Assembly (NCBI GenBank): GCA_016707175.1
Contig: JADJIB010000004.1
Location: 372,001 to 436,000 of the forward strand
Direction: 5' to 3'
Length of the DNA: 64,000 bases
DNA from: Candidatus Phosphoribacter hodrii
GTDB lineage: Bacteria; Actinomycetota; Actinomycetes; Actinomycetales; Dermatophilaceae
Translations under genes and position numbers: made by a program
The notes under the pieces: model-generated
Database searches by the model: none
What the model was told of the DNA's origin: nothing
What the model saw: the letters and a program-made list of their open reading frames with translations, nothing else
Part shown: positions 33,076 through 41,906 of the stretch, piece after piece
Numbering within the stretch: position 1 is the first letter of the stretch
Layout: every line of letters starts with the position of its first letter

Positions 33076-34526
33076 GCGAGGCGCCGGCTCTTGGCGTGGT
33101 CTTCCCTGTCGAGGGCGACGGCCGAAGCACGAGTGCCACCGGGCGTGCCGTCATCGCGGATGCGCTTGAGGTCGTCGACCCGGTGGGAGCGCGGGCGGCT
33201 CGTGACGAAGCCAACTGGCGCACCGGCTATCCACTGCACTTCCGGCGCCTCGTTGAAGCCGGGCTGGGCACCACCGCCGATGCGGTCGGAATCGCCGATG
33301 GCGGACTGACTTCCGTCCACAGCCGGATGCGATGGAGCCGTCCAGAGGGCACCGAGGTCGCTCTGGGCGAGGCGCTCTCGGGCGACCTGCGACCGCTGGA
33401 GACCGATCGGCTGGCCGGGTCGGGTGAGCCGGAGGCGGCCTTCTCCCTGCCGTATCGCGGGGCTCGGCTGTCCGGCGACGCGGCGGTCGCCCAGGTCCAC
33501 GACTGGGTGTCGCGAGGGATCATCGAGCCGTCCTGCGGCGACGCCGTGGAGCAGGTCATCGCCCATCCCGAATGGCTCGACCTCTCGGACTTCACCTTCG
33601 TCGTGCTGGGCGCGGCCGCGGAGATGGGACCGCTGCGCGCGTTGCTGCGCTGGGGCGCCGAGGTGGTCGCGGTCGATTTGGCCCGACCAGACCTCTGGCG
33701 GGGCCTGTTGTCCGACACCCGCCGGTTCGGTGGCACCCTGCGTATCCCCGTGGCGGCCGGGTCCGCGCCCGTCGAGGAGCGCGCCGGTGTCGATCTGGTC
33801 ACCGAGTGGCCCAGCCTGTCTGCATGGTTGGTGGAGCAGCCGGGCACCCTCGTCCTGGGCAACTACGTCTATGCCGACGGCGCCGACAACGTGCGGGTCA
33901 GCGTGGCCGTCGACGCCCTCTCGATGAACCTGCGCGCCCAGCGACCCGACACGGCGCTTGCCTTCCTCGCGACTCCGACGGACGTGTTTGCTGTCCCGCC
34001 GGCCGACGTTGAGCGGGCGACCGCGGCATACGCGAATGCCCGCGTGAGCAAAGCGCTGCGGGGGCCGCTGCGTGGGTTGTCGGGTGGGCGGCTGCTCAGC
34101 CGCAACTACGCACCGCAAGCCAACCCTGGGATCGCTGACGCGATCGTGCCCCAGCAGGGCCCCAATTACCTTCTCGCCAAACGGATCCAGCGATGGCGGG
34201 CGACTACTGCACGCGCGGAGGGCGCGACCGTGTCGATGACCGTCGCCCCGCCGACGCGGACCCGGTCGGTCGTCAAGAACCGGGCCCTCGCCGCCGCCTA
34301 CGCCGGTGCTCATCGGTTCGGCATCGAGGTGTTCGACCCGGCGACGGCCAACACCCTGATGGCGGCTGTGCTCGTCCATGACCTGCGAACCGGGACGAAG
34401 ACCTTGGGTCATCCGTGGTTGGACGAGGCGCACCAAGCCGCACACGGCGGGCTGTGGACGGCGGCATACTCGGCGCGAAGTGCGTTGGGGCTGGCGGCCG
34501 TGCTCGGTCTGGGCTCCCGGTCGTGA
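33072..34526 (+). CDS. Rossmann-like protein of unknown function
   Basis: This 484-residue soluble protein has a possible nucleotide-binding segment FVVLGAAAEMGPLRALLRWG followed by AEVVAVDLARP (about residues 175-215): a beta strand, Gly-rich turn, helix and acidic strand end as in NAD(P)- or SAM-binding folds. The C-terminal half contains SKALRGPLRGLSGGRLLSRN and KNRALAAAYAGAHRFGIE. I do not recognise the family. The ATG overlaps the HhH-GPD stop, and its own stop overlaps a zinc-ribbon gene, so three genes form one translational unit. Confidence 0.75.
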   Translation: MSEAPALGVVFPVEGDGRSTSATGRAVIADALEVVDPVGARAARDEANWRTGYPLHFRRLVEAGLGTTADAVGIADGGLTSVHSRMRWSRPEGTEVALGEALSGDLRPLETDRLAGSGEPEAAFSLPYRGARLSGDAAVAQVHDWVSRGIIEPSCGDAVEQVIAHPEWLDLSDFTFVVLGAAAEMGPLRALLRWGAEVVAVDLARPDLWRGLLSDTRRFGGTLRIPVAAGSAPVEERAGVDLVTEWPSLSAWLVEQPGTLVLGNYVYADGADNVRVSVAVDALSMNLRAQRPDTALAFLATPTDVFAVPPADVERATAAYANARVSKALRGPLRGLSGGRLLSRNYAPQANPGIADAIVPQQGPNYLLAKRIQRWRATTARAEGATVSMTVAPPTRTRSVVKNRALAAAYAGAHRFGIEVFDPATANTLMAAVLVHDLRTGTKTLGHPWLDEAHQAAHGGLWTAAYSARSALGLAAVLGLGSRS

Positions 34527-34711
34527 CCGTGGCCGAGGACCGGATCGTCTGCATCAGTTGCGGCAGTATGCCGTCCCCTGACGACGAGGGGACCGCACGG
34601 GTCGAGTGGGTGCGGGGCGTCGAGAACGGGCGTCCGGTGTGGACCTGCCCCGAATGCAGCCGACGCAACCTGCGCAGCATGGAAGGCAAACTCGACTCCG
34701 CGTGGTGGTGA
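34523..34711 (+). CDS. Small zinc-ribbon protein
   Basis: This 62-residue protein has two CxxC knuckles, CISC near residue 10 and CPEC near residue 42, that would bind one zinc. The sequence between is acidic and Trp-containing; the end is MEGKLDSAWW. The GTG overlaps the stop of the preceding gene (GTGA). Such ribbons mediate protein or nucleic-acid contacts; no function can be assigned, but coupling suggests it works with the Rossmann-like protein. Confidence 0.72.
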   Translation: MTVAEDRIVCISCGSMPSPDDEGTARVEWVRGVENGRPVWTCPECSRRNLRSMEGKLDSAWW

Positions 34712-34779
34712 GTCGTTGCTCCCTGGCCCGGACCGTCACTGACCGTCGCGGTCGCGGTCAACCCGGCGTCGACCCGCGG

Positions 34780-35424
34780 TCAGATCAGCCCGTCGCGCAG
34801 TTGGGAGATGATCCGCGGCCAGTAGGTGTTGCGTTTCAACGCATCCGGGTCCGCAGCCTTGAAGGTGTCCCGCAACTCGTCGATGGCCTTCTTGCGGTTG
34901 ATCCGGGGTTTGGGCTCGGCCTTGGGCTTCGGCCGCGGCTTCAGGGTGCCTTCATGCAACTGGCGGATCATTTCCGCGGCCTCCTCAGGGCCGATGATCC
35001 GGAACGAGCTCTCCGCGGGTTTGAGGGCGTCGGAGACGGGTCGGTAGTGCTCGAGGAAGGTGATGAAGGTCTGGACGCTGGAGTTGATGAAGGCGTTGTC
35101 GGCGGGTTCGGGGCCGTAGCCGACGACGGCGAGGGTGTCCAGGTCGATGCCGACGCGGAGGTGCTCGGGCTCCCATTGTTCGTAGCCGATATCGAGGAGC
35201 CGTGGCCAACGCTTGGTGCTGGCGGCGCTGGGGGTGGGGGTGACGCGGAAGGGGTGTTGGAAGGTGACCCCGAGGGTTTCCCCGTCGAGAACGGGCAGGC
35301 CGGTGGTGGTCAGCCAGTCGTGCAGGGTGGGAGGCAGGTCCAGGGCGGCCGCCTCGTCGGGTGTCAGGCGGATGCGATCCGGGCCGGCGCGGTCCGCGGT
35401 CCCGGATGTGGGCGGCATACCCAT
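34780..35424 (-). CDS. SUKH-4-like protein (immunity-protein fold), orphan
   Basis: This 214-residue soluble protein resembles SUKH-4/SMI1-type proteins: LPPTLHDWLTTTGLPVLDG near residue 30, YEQWEPEHLRVGIDLDTLAVVGYG in the centre, and FINSSVQTFITFLEHY, a pattern typical of the family. It is followed by a Pro/Lys linker (KPRPKPKAEPKPR) and a C-terminal helical part. SUKH proteins are often immunity proteins of polymorphic toxins, but no toxin gene is adjacent. The first codons MGMP include a GTATGCCG copy. Assignment by pattern only. Confidence 0.6.
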   Translation of the reverse strand: MGMPPTSGTADRAGPDRIRLTPDEAAALDLPPTLHDWLTTTGLPVLDGETLGVTFQHPFRVTPTPSAASTKRWPRLLDIGYEQWEPEHLRVGIDLDTLAVVGYGPEPADNAFINSSVQTFITFLEHYRPVSDALKPAESSFRIIGPEEAAEMIRQLHEGTLKPRPKPKAEPKPRINRKKAIDELRDTFKAADPDALKRNTYWPRIISQLRDGLI

Positions 35425-35564
35425 GTCAGGGTCGCCTCGTTGCGGTCCGGTGGTGGCCCCCCGAGGGCCTGTTCGGCCGAGTGCTTTGCATGGGCGGGCA
35501 CGCTATCAGGGGCCCTGACGCGAAGCCATGGCCCGCTCGTCGCGCTGCGGCGGCTGGAGCCCGC

Positions 35565-36893
35565 TCACTCCTCATCGACCGGCGGCAGGTCAGCACCGGG
35601 GATGTGGGCCGCAACCTTCGCTCGACCAGGAACCGTCGCACCGAGTTGGCACAGCACGCCGATCCCGCCGAGCCAGACCCGGTGGATGAGGAGATATTCG
35701 GCGGGCAGGTTGAGCCGCATCCCCACGGCGTAGTTGGGTTTGCGCGGGTCGTTGATGTGGGCAAAGACATCCCGGATCCAGTCGCGGGAAAAGTGGAAAG
35801 TGTCCGTGCGTAAGGGATCGATGAACGGCTGAAGGTAGTCCAGCAGGCGCTGGGCGTCGACATCGATCCCGTCACGGACGAACCCGATCTCGCGTAAACC
35901 CGCGAGGGTGGCCCCTGCGTCGTCGTCCAGGGCCAACGTGAGCAGTCGTCCCATGTCGTCGGGCAGGCCGCCGGGCAGGTGCTTGACGGCGCCGAAGTCC
36001 AGCACCCCCAGTCGGCCGTCCTCGAGCAGCCGGAAGTTGCCCGGGTGCGGGTCGGCATGGAGCAAGCCGCAACGCCCAGGAGCGTCGAGGAGGAACTCGA
36101 TGTAGTGCGTCCCGGCGAGGTCACGCTGTTCCTGGGTCCCGTCGGCGATGATGCTCGACAGGGGTATGCCGTCCATCCACTCGGTCACTAGGACGCGCTC
36201 GGTGCCGTCGATGACACCGGGGACGGCCACGTTCGGGTCGCCCTCGAAACCCTTGGCGAAGGCCTTCTGGGCCGAGGCTTCGAGCCGGTAGTCCAACTCC
36301 TCGGACATCCGCCCCCGCAACTCCTCGAGGATCGGGCCGATGTCGATCCCGGGGATCCACGAGGTGGCCAACCGGGCCACTTTGGACACGTTAGACAGGT
36401 CGGACAGCAGCGCCTTTCCGGCCCCCGGGTATTGAATCTTCACCGCGACGTCACGTCCGTCACGCCAAGTGGCCCGATGGACCTGACCGATCGAGGCGGC
36501 CGCGACGGCCGTTTCGTCGAAGTCGAGGAATCTCCGGCGCCAACGCGGACCGAATTCGGCGGCCATCACTTCCTTGACCCGAGCCGGAGGCATGGCTGGT
36601 GCGCTGTCCTGCAGTTTGGTGAGCATGGCCCGGTAGGGAGCGGCAGCCTCCTCGGGCCACGCGGCCTCGAAGATCGACAGCGCCTGGCCGAATTTCATTG
36701 CGCCACCCTTGAGTTCGCCGAGCACGGTGAACAGTTGAGTGGCGGCCCGAGCCTGCATCTCGGCGGCAACGGCCTCGGCCGGCTTGCCCCCGACCCGTTT
36801 GCCGAGACCGAGAGCGGCGCGACCGGCATACCCCAGGGGGAGCGTCGCGAGCTTGGCGGCGCGGGTCACTGCCGCCCTGGGGAGATCGGTCAC
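35565..36893 (-). CDS. ABC1/AarF-family atypical kinase
   Basis: This 442-residue UbiB/AarF-like protein has the KxGQ motif (MKFGQALS, about residue 66), the Ala-rich nucleotide loop AAASIGQVHRA, the invariant lysine in VAVKIQYPG, and LLHADPHPGNF and LGVLDFGAVK as the catalytic and metal-binding segments. Members support quinone or lipid metabolism and are ATPases. It is the counterpart of the ABC1 gene next to whiB7 in mycobacteria. The GTG at 36893 lies four bases after the stop of the upstream ThiF-like gene. Confidence 0.9.
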   Translation of the reverse strand: MTDLPRAAVTRAAKLATLPLGYAGRAALGLGKRVGGKPAEAVAAEMQARAATQLFTVLGELKGGAMKFGQALSIFEAAWPEEAAAPYRAMLTKLQDSAPAMPPARVKEVMAAEFGPRWRRRFLDFDETAVAAASIGQVHRATWRDGRDVAVKIQYPGAGKALLSDLSNVSKVARLATSWIPGIDIGPILEELRGRMSEELDYRLEASAQKAFAKGFEGDPNVAVPGVIDGTERVLVTEWMDGIPLSSIIADGTQEQRDLAGTHYIEFLLDAPGRCGLLHADPHPGNFRLLEDGRLGVLDFGAVKHLPGGLPDDMGRLLTLALDDDAGATLAGLREIGFVRDGIDVDAQRLLDYLQPFIDPLRTDTFHFSRDWIRDVFAHINDPRKPNYAVGMRLNLPAEYLLIHRVWLGGIGVLCQLGATVPGRAKVAAHIPGADLPPVDEE

Positions 36894-36897
36894 GCGC

Positions 36898-37950
36898 TCA
36901 TTGTCTCCCGGCGGCTGCGGCGCTGCCGACCACCGCCCCGATGGTGGGCGTCGGCGCGACAGCCCTCCGATGGTGGGGGCACTGAGGATGGCGGGGCCAC
37001 TTGCGGTGGTCCAACCGCGGCCACGGGGAGGTGAGCTCGACCGTCACCCCATCGGGGAGGCAGTCCCCGCCGAGGTATGCCGCGACCACCAGCGCCGCGA
37101 CCGCGGCCGCCGCGGACAGCAGGGCTGGCTCCATCGGGGTGGGGCGGACCGGGCCCCCTGGGCCGAGTAGTGCCGTCAGACCGTCGGTCCACTGTCGTGG
37201 ATCGGCAAGGGCTGCGGGCGGCCGGCTTGTCTGGGCCAACACGGATGCCCGCCCCGAGTCGCGGTCGCAGCGGTGCAGTTCCAGGCATTGGATACACGTC
37301 GTGTCCCCGCGTGGCGGCGGCACGACGAGTGGACCGACGACGACCCGGTCGCCCTCGGTCGTGAAGGCCAGGTGAGCGATGCCATGCCTAGCCCAGGGCG
37401 CCGCCTCCGCGGGGTCGAGTCCGTCAAAGGAACTCAGCAGGACCAGATCGGGTGGGCGCTGCCGGCCCGCGACGGTGTGCTCGCGGTCGCGCAGGGCAAG
37501 CTCGGCCTGATCCAGGGCCAACGGCCCCACCCGAACCCCCTCGAGGCCCGCCTGCCGCAGCGCGCGGGCCAGGCGATCGGTGAGCGCGTCCGGACCGCCG
37601 ACAAGCACCCGAGGTTCGCTCCCGAGTCGAGCCGCCAGGAGATCGACGCGCTCGGACCGCGGATCGGCCATCGCGCCCAGCCGACCCAGCAGGGTGAGCA
37701 ACTCGTCGACGACGTGTGGTGGGTCACCGAAATCGGCTGCGACATCATGAAGTTGGGCGAGCGACCGGGACCCGTCCAGGCGCTCGAGAACGGCGACCTG
37801 ACCTTCCGACAGCCCGCGCAACACGAGGGCTTGGGGGCCGACCCCCAACTGCACCTCGTCGACGCCGCGACGCAGCGGAGGGCGACGCGGATGCAGCCGG
37901 GGCTGGCTGGCACGCGCCGATCGATCCGGTCGGGGACCTCGCTGCGACAT
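36898..37950 (-). CDS. ThiF/cyclodehydratase-like protein (TOMM leader-binding type)
   Basis: This 350-residue protein has an N-terminal winged-helix-like part (GVGPQALVLRGLSEGQVAVL and on), a Rossmann-like centre with RVLVGGPDALTDRL, and probable zinc ligands TTCIQCLELHRCDRD and RHPQCPHH near the end. This is the layout of ThiF-like proteins that bind precursor peptides in azole-forming (TOMM) clusters, but no YcaO gene or precursor is adjacent and no ATP-binding motif of E1 enzymes is clear. It is conserved beside the ABC1 kinase in related genomes as I recall, so a housekeeping role is possible. Confidence 0.65.
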   Translation of the reverse strand: MSQRGPRPDRSARASQPRLHPRRPPLRRGVDEVQLGVGPQALVLRGLSEGQVAVLERLDGSRSLAQLHDVAADFGDPPHVVDELLTLLGRLGAMADPRSERVDLLAARLGSEPRVLVGGPDALTDRLARALRQAGLEGVRVGPLALDQAELALRDREHTVAGRQRPPDLVLLSSFDGLDPAEAAPWARHGIAHLAFTTEGDRVVVGPLVVPPPRGDTTCIQCLELHRCDRDSGRASVLAQTSRPPAALADPRQWTDGLTALLGPGGPVRPTPMEPALLSAAAAVAALVVAAYLGGDCLPDGVTVELTSPWPRLDHRKWPRHPQCPHHRRAVAPTPTIGAVVGSAAAAGRQ

Positions 37951-38060
37951 GCTGCGAATCTGCCACAGCAGGGGCCAGGTCCGTCAGCGTCATCCACAGG
38001 CCCGCGAATGCCGGAGTGTGCGTGCCGGGAGGTGCCGGACGGGCGACCCGGTCAGAATGC

Positions 38061-38095
38061 ACGGAGGGCAACCCGCGTTGCGGGTCGCCCTCCGT
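38061..38095 (-). terminator. Hairpin terminator after the DUF5679 gene
   Basis: ACGGAGGGC/GCCCTCCGT and ACCCGC/GCGGGT form a long stem with one A/C mismatch and a three-base loop. It lies 18 bases beyond the DUF5679 stop on the minus strand. Confidence 0.75.
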
Positions 38096-38113
38096 GTCCT
38101 GTCGAGCTGCGGA

Positions 38114-38278
38114 TCAGGCCTTGCCCAGGATCCGGTTGAGGTTGGTGCCGCAGACCGGGCACTTCGCCTTCGCCATGCGGCGGCCGTTCTCGCTGACAAC
38201 GACCTTGCCCTCAGCGGTCCTCTTCTCCTTGCACTTCACGCAGTAGAACTCGCCCGCGTAGGTCTCGTCGTTGGCCAT
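38114..38278 (-). CDS. DUF5679 small zinc-ribbon protein
   Basis: This 54-residue protein begins MANDETYAGEFYCVKCKEKR and ends with KCPVCGTNLNRILGKA; the two CxxC pairs would bind zinc. This sequence pattern is that of DUF5679, widespread in actinobacteria and of unknown role. The ATG at 38278 has CAGGAGG upstream. It is flanked by its own terminator and is divergent from the metallopeptidase gene. Confidence 0.88.
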   Translation of the reverse strand: MANDETYAGEFYCVKCKEKRTAEGKVVVSENGRRMAKAKCPVCGTNLNRILGKA

Positions 38279-38509
38279 GTGTGGTCCTCCTGGTCGGGGT
38301 GTGGGGCTCGTGACTCCGCCCATCGGCGGGTGGCATCCCGGACAACCCTAGACCAGCGAACCGGGTGGAACGTGAATTGAGCCCTTCCCGCACGTCGGCC
38401 CGTCGTGCCTGCCGCAGGCGGGCTGGTTGGCAGCATGGCCAGAAGTGTGGGCCACAGCCCGGCCACGTTCAGCCCTCCTCTGTCGGTGGCGCATCGTATC
38501 GTGGGCGGT

Positions 38510-39127
38510 ATGGACCTGGACGTGGCGCTGCCGTTCGAGGTCGATGCTGGGCACTCGCCATCCCCGGAGGACACTCCTGCTGTGCCGACCAGAGGGCGGC
38601 GGGCGACGAGCCAGGAGCAGCCGCTCGTCGAGGTGCGGCGCAGCACCCGACGCCGTCGCACCGTGAGCGCCTACCGCGATGGCGACCGGGTCGTCGTCCT
38701 CGTCCCCGCCCGGTTCACCCGGGCCGAGGAGACGCGATGGGTCCAGACGATGACGGAGCGGCTGGCGGCCAGCGAGGCCAAACGTCGTCCAAGCGACACG
38801 GATCTGGCGGCCCGGGCCGAGGCGTTGTCCGAGCGGTTCCTCGACGGACGGGCCAGGCCCGCATCAATCCGGTGGGTGGCGAACCAACGCGGTCGCTGGG
38901 GGTCCTGCACACCGTCCGAGCGCACGATCCGGATTTCCTCTCGCGTCCAAGGCATGCCTGGCTACGTGTTGGACTACGTCATCCTCCACGAGCTCGGCCA
39001 CCTATTGGTCGCCGGTCACGGGCCCGACTTCTGGGCCGTGCTGTCGAGCTACCCACGGCTCGAGCGGGCCCGTGGTTACCTCGACGGGGTCGCTGCCGCT
39101 TCCGGGCTGGCCTTGAGCGACGATTGA
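38510..39127 (+). CDS. YgjP/WLM-type metallopeptidase
   Basis: This 205-residue protein has the zinc-protease motif HELGHLLVAGHGPDFW, in which two histidines and a third downstream His bind zinc and Glu acts as catalyst. The preceding RGRWGSCTPSERTIRIS block is diagnostic of the YgjP-like (DUF45/M48-related) group. The N-terminal 40 residues are disordered. The substrate is unknown. The ATG at 38510 is supported by TATCGT (38497-38502) seven bases upstream, fitting a leaderless transcript; an earlier in-frame ATG at 38405 has no such support. Confidence 0.86.
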   Translation: MDLDVALPFEVDAGHSPSPEDTPAVPTRGRRATSQEQPLVEVRRSTRRRRTVSAYRDGDRVVVLVPARFTRAEETRWVQTMTERLAASEAKRRPSDTDLAARAEALSERFLDGRARPASIRWVANQRGRWGSCTPSERTIRISSRVQGMPGYVLDYVILHELGHLLVAGHGPDFWAVLSSYPRLERARGYLDGVAAASGLALSDD

Positions 39128-39131
39128 TCCC

Positions 39132-39896
39132 GTGATGGCTCGCACGGCCGCTTCATCGCCGGCCCGCCCCGGTCGCCGCAGACGTTCGCCCGGCTGGGTT
39201 CCGACCCAACACGGAGCCTGGGCGATGCTCGTCAGCCCGTTGCTCCTCGGCGCCCTTGCTTCGGGCCCGGGCTGGATCCACCTGCTGCTGGCGGCGTTTT
39301 GGTTCGCGGGCTACTTCGCCTTCAACGCCACGAGCCTCTGGCTCAAGTCGGGCCGCAAGGTCAGATACCTGCGTCCGGTCCAGGTGTATGCCGCCCTCGC
39401 CGCTGCTCTCGGGCTGGCCACGGCGCTGGCCGATCCCGGCTTGCTGCGTTGGGCGCCCCTCTTCGTGCTGCCCTTGGGGGTCGGCGTCTGGGCAGCCGCC
39501 CACCGCCGGGAGCGTGACCTGTTGGCCGGGGTCACCACGGTCATCGGGTCGGCGCTCATGACGGTCGTGGCCTATGACGCGGGTGGTGGTCCTGATCTGC
39601 GCCGGGCCGCGGTGCTGGCGGCCGGGCAGTTCCTCTACTTCGCGGGCACCGTCTTCTACGTCAAGTCGATGATCCGCGAACGTGACAACCCGGCATACCT
39701 GCGGCTGTCGGTGGGCTTCCACGTGGTCGCGGCGCTCGCGTTGGCGCCGTGGGCTCCATGGGTGGCGGCGCTGTTCGTGGTGCTGGCACTGCGGGCTTGG
39801 TGGGTGCCGCGCCTGGGGTGGACGCCCAAACAGATCGGGATCGCCGAGATCGCCGGGACCACCGCGGTCGCGCTCGTGTCGCTCTTCACGGTCTGA
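39132..39896 (+). CDS. YwiC-like family membrane protein
   Basis: This 254-residue protein has about seven transmembrane helices. [20 protein letters not shown] near the N-terminus, and [20 protein letters not shown] in the second half, are YwiC-like landmarks. YwiC lies near nitrate respiration genes in Bacillus but has no proven role. The GTG at 39132 and ATG at 39135 are both possible starts; either follows the peptidase gene by a few bases, so they probably share a transcript. Confidence 0.82.
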   Translation: MMARTAASSPARPGRRRRSPGWVPTQHGAWAMLVSPLLLGALASGPGWIHLLLAAFWFAGYFAFNATSLWLKSGRKVRYLRPVQVYAALAAALGLATALADPGLLRWAPLFVLPLGVGVWAAAHRRERDLLAGVTTVIGSALMTVVAYDAGGGPDLRRAAVLAAGQFLYFAGTVFYVKSMIRERDNPAYLRLSVGFHVVAALALAPWAPWVAALFVVLALRAWWVPRLGWTPKQIGIAEIAGTTAVALVSLFTV

Positions 39897-39904
39897 GCCC
39901 GCAC

Positions 39905-39910
39905 TAACCT
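39905..39910 (+). promoter_or_regulatory. -10 element upstream of ilvD
   Basis: TAACCT lies 32 bases before the ATG, with a GAGAGG Shine-Dalgarno at 39931-39936. This promoter therefore has a leader, unlike many others in the window. Confidence 0.4.
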
Positions 39911-39942
39911 GGGGACTGAACACCCGTCAAGAGAGGTCGACC

Positions 39943-41793
39943 ATGCCGCAGCTGCGTTCCCGGACAACCACCCACGGTCGCAACATGGCCGGGGCCAGGG
40001 CCCTGTGGCGCGCGACCGGCCTCACCGACGACGACTTCGGCAAACCCATGGTGGCGATCGCCAACAGCTATACGCAGTTCGTCCCGGGACATGTGCACCT
40101 CAAGGACCTCGGTGACCTCGTGGCCGGGGCCGTTCGTGAGGCGGGGGGAGTGGCTCGGGAGTTCAACACGATCGCCGTCGACGACGGCATCGCCATGGGC
40201 CACCACGGGATGCTCTACAGCCTGCCCAGCCGCGAGATCATCGCCGACTCGGTCGAATACATGGTCAACGCGCACGCCGCCGACGCGCTCGTCTGCATCA
40301 GCAACTGCGACAAGATCACGCCGGGCATGCTGCTGGCGGCCCTGCGGCTGAACATCCCCACCGTGTTCGTCAGCGGTGGCCCGATGGAGGCCGGCACGGC
40401 GGTCATCGGCGAGGACGGCACCGCGACCACGAGGCTGGACCTCATCGATGCGATGACCAAGGCGGTCGACGACCACGTCTCCGATGCCGACATCGCGACG
40501 ATCGAGCGCTCCGCCTGCCCGACCTGTGGCTCCTGCTCGGGCATGTTCACGGCGAACTCGATGAACTGCCTCCTCGAGGTCGTCGGCCTGGCCCTGCCGG
40601 GCAACGGCTCGACCCTGGCCACGGCCGCCCCTCGCAAGGGCCTCTTCGAGAGCGCCGGTCGCCTCGTCGTCGAGCTGGCCAAGCGCTGGTATGCCGTGGA
40701 CGGCACCGAGGACGCGAGCGTCCTGCCGCGCTCGATCGTCACCCGCGAAGCGCTGTCCAACGCGATGCGCGTGGACATTGCCATGGGCGGATCGACCAAC
40801 ACGATCCTGCACCTGCTCGCGGCTGCTCAGGAGGCCGACATCGCCTTCGACCAACACGACATCGACGCCCTCTCCAGGGTGACTCCGTGCCTGTGCAAGG
40901 TCGCCCCGAACACCAACCGCTACTACATGGAGGACGTCCACCGGGCCGGTGGCATCGTCGCGATCATGGGCGAGTTGAACCGGGCCGGGATGCTTGACGA
41001 CTCGGTGCATGCCGTCCATGCTCCGTCGCTGCAGGCCTGGCTCGATGAGTGGGACATCCGCGGGGGGAAGACGAGCGACGCGGCATACGAGCTCTTCCAC
41101 GCGGCCCCCGGCGGAGTGCGCACGACCGAGGCGTTCTCCTCGACCAACCGCTGGGCGACCCTCGACACCGACGCACGCGAAGGCTGCATTCGCTCGGTGG
41201 AGCACGCCTACACCGTCGATGGCGGTTTGGCCGTGCTGACTGGAAACCTCGCCCCGGACGGCTGCATCGTCAAGACGGCCGGTGTGCCCGAACACCAGTG
41301 GACCTTCCGTGGGCCGGCCAAGGTGGCCGAGAGCCAGGATGCTGCCGTCGAGATGATCCTCGCCGGGAACGTGGTCGCCGGGGACGTCGTCGTCGTCCGC
41401 TACGAAGGCCCCAAGGGTGGGCCCGGGATGCAGGAGATGCTCTACCCGACGTCCTACCTCAAGGGCGTCGGCCTGGGGCCGAAGTGCGCGCTGATCACCG
41501 ACGGGCGGTTCTCGGGCGGCTCGTCGGGGTTGTCGGTGGGTCACGTGTCACCGGAGGCGGCCTCCCGTGGAGCCATCGGGCTGGTCCGTGACGGCGATGA
41601 GATCGAGTTCTCCATCCCCGAGCGCCGGGTCACGCTGCACGTGTCGGACGACGAACTCGACCGTCGACGGGTGGAGCAGGACGCCGCAGGGTGGCAGCCG
41701 GTGGCCCGGGAGCGGGAGGTCTCGGCAGCCCTGCGCCTGTTCGCGCTCTTTGCCCAGTCCGCCGACAAGGGAGCCGCCCGCAAGGTCCCGTGA
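39943..41793 (+). CDS. ilvD: Dihydroxy-acid dehydratase
   Basis: IlvD converts 2,3-dihydroxy-3-methyl acids to 2-oxo acids, the third common step of isoleucine and valine synthesis. The 616-residue protein has cysteine ligands of the Fe-S cluster in [11 protein letters not shown] and [18 protein letters not shown], and [16 protein letters not shown] near the C-terminus. Full length. The ATG at 39943 is chosen by Shine-Dalgarno and by the family start. Together with ilvBNC, leuB and ilvE in this window, it gives most of the branched-chain pathway. Confidence 0.95.
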   Translation: MPQLRSRTTTHGRNMAGARALWRATGLTDDDFGKPMVAIANSYTQFVPGHVHLKDLGDLVAGAVREAGGVAREFNTIAVDDGIAMGHHGMLYSLPSREIIADSVEYMVNAHAADALVCISNCDKITPGMLLAALRLNIPTVFVSGGPMEAGTAVIGEDGTATTRLDLIDAMTKAVDDHVSDADIATIERSACPTCGSCSGMFTANSMNCLLEVVGLALPGNGSTLATAAPRKGLFESAGRLVVELAKRWYAVDGTEDASVLPRSIVTREALSNAMRVDIAMGGSTNTILHLLAAAQEADIAFDQHDIDALSRVTPCLCKVAPNTNRYYMEDVHRAGGIVAIMGELNRAGMLDDSVHAVHAPSLQAWLDEWDIRGGKTSDAAYELFHAAPGGVRTTEAFSSTNRWATLDTDAREGCIRSVEHAYTVDGGLAVLTGNLAPDGCIVKTAGVPEHQWTFRGPAKVAESQDAAVEMILAGNVVAGDVVVVRYEGPKGGPGMQEMLYPTSYLKGVGLGPKCALITDGRFSGGSSGLSVGHVSPEAASRGAIGLVRDGDEIEFSIPERRVTLHVSDDELDRRRVEQDAAGWQPVAREREVSAALRLFALFAQSADKGAARKVP

Positions 41794-41906
41794 GGTCTGC
41801 CCGCCTGGTCGAGGGCAAACTTGACGAGGTGCTGGAGTTGTTGCGGTCTCGCTGAGCACCCGCCGAGATACCGGGCGCCGCGCGAGCTCCACGGCAGAAT
41901 GCCCGC

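Noticed and set aside
34780..35424. Toxin-immunity locus
   Set aside because: No toxin-like gene or repeat-rich secreted protein flanks the SUKH-like gene.
36898..37950. Azole-forming RiPP (TOMM) cluster
   Set aside because: Only the ThiF-like protein is present; there is no YcaO gene, dehydrogenase or precursor peptide within view.
41794..41860. Small peptide after ilvD (about 20 codons from a GTG at the ilvD stop)
   Set aside because: No Shine-Dalgarno and no recognisable sequence; it probably reflects coding-like composition after the stop.
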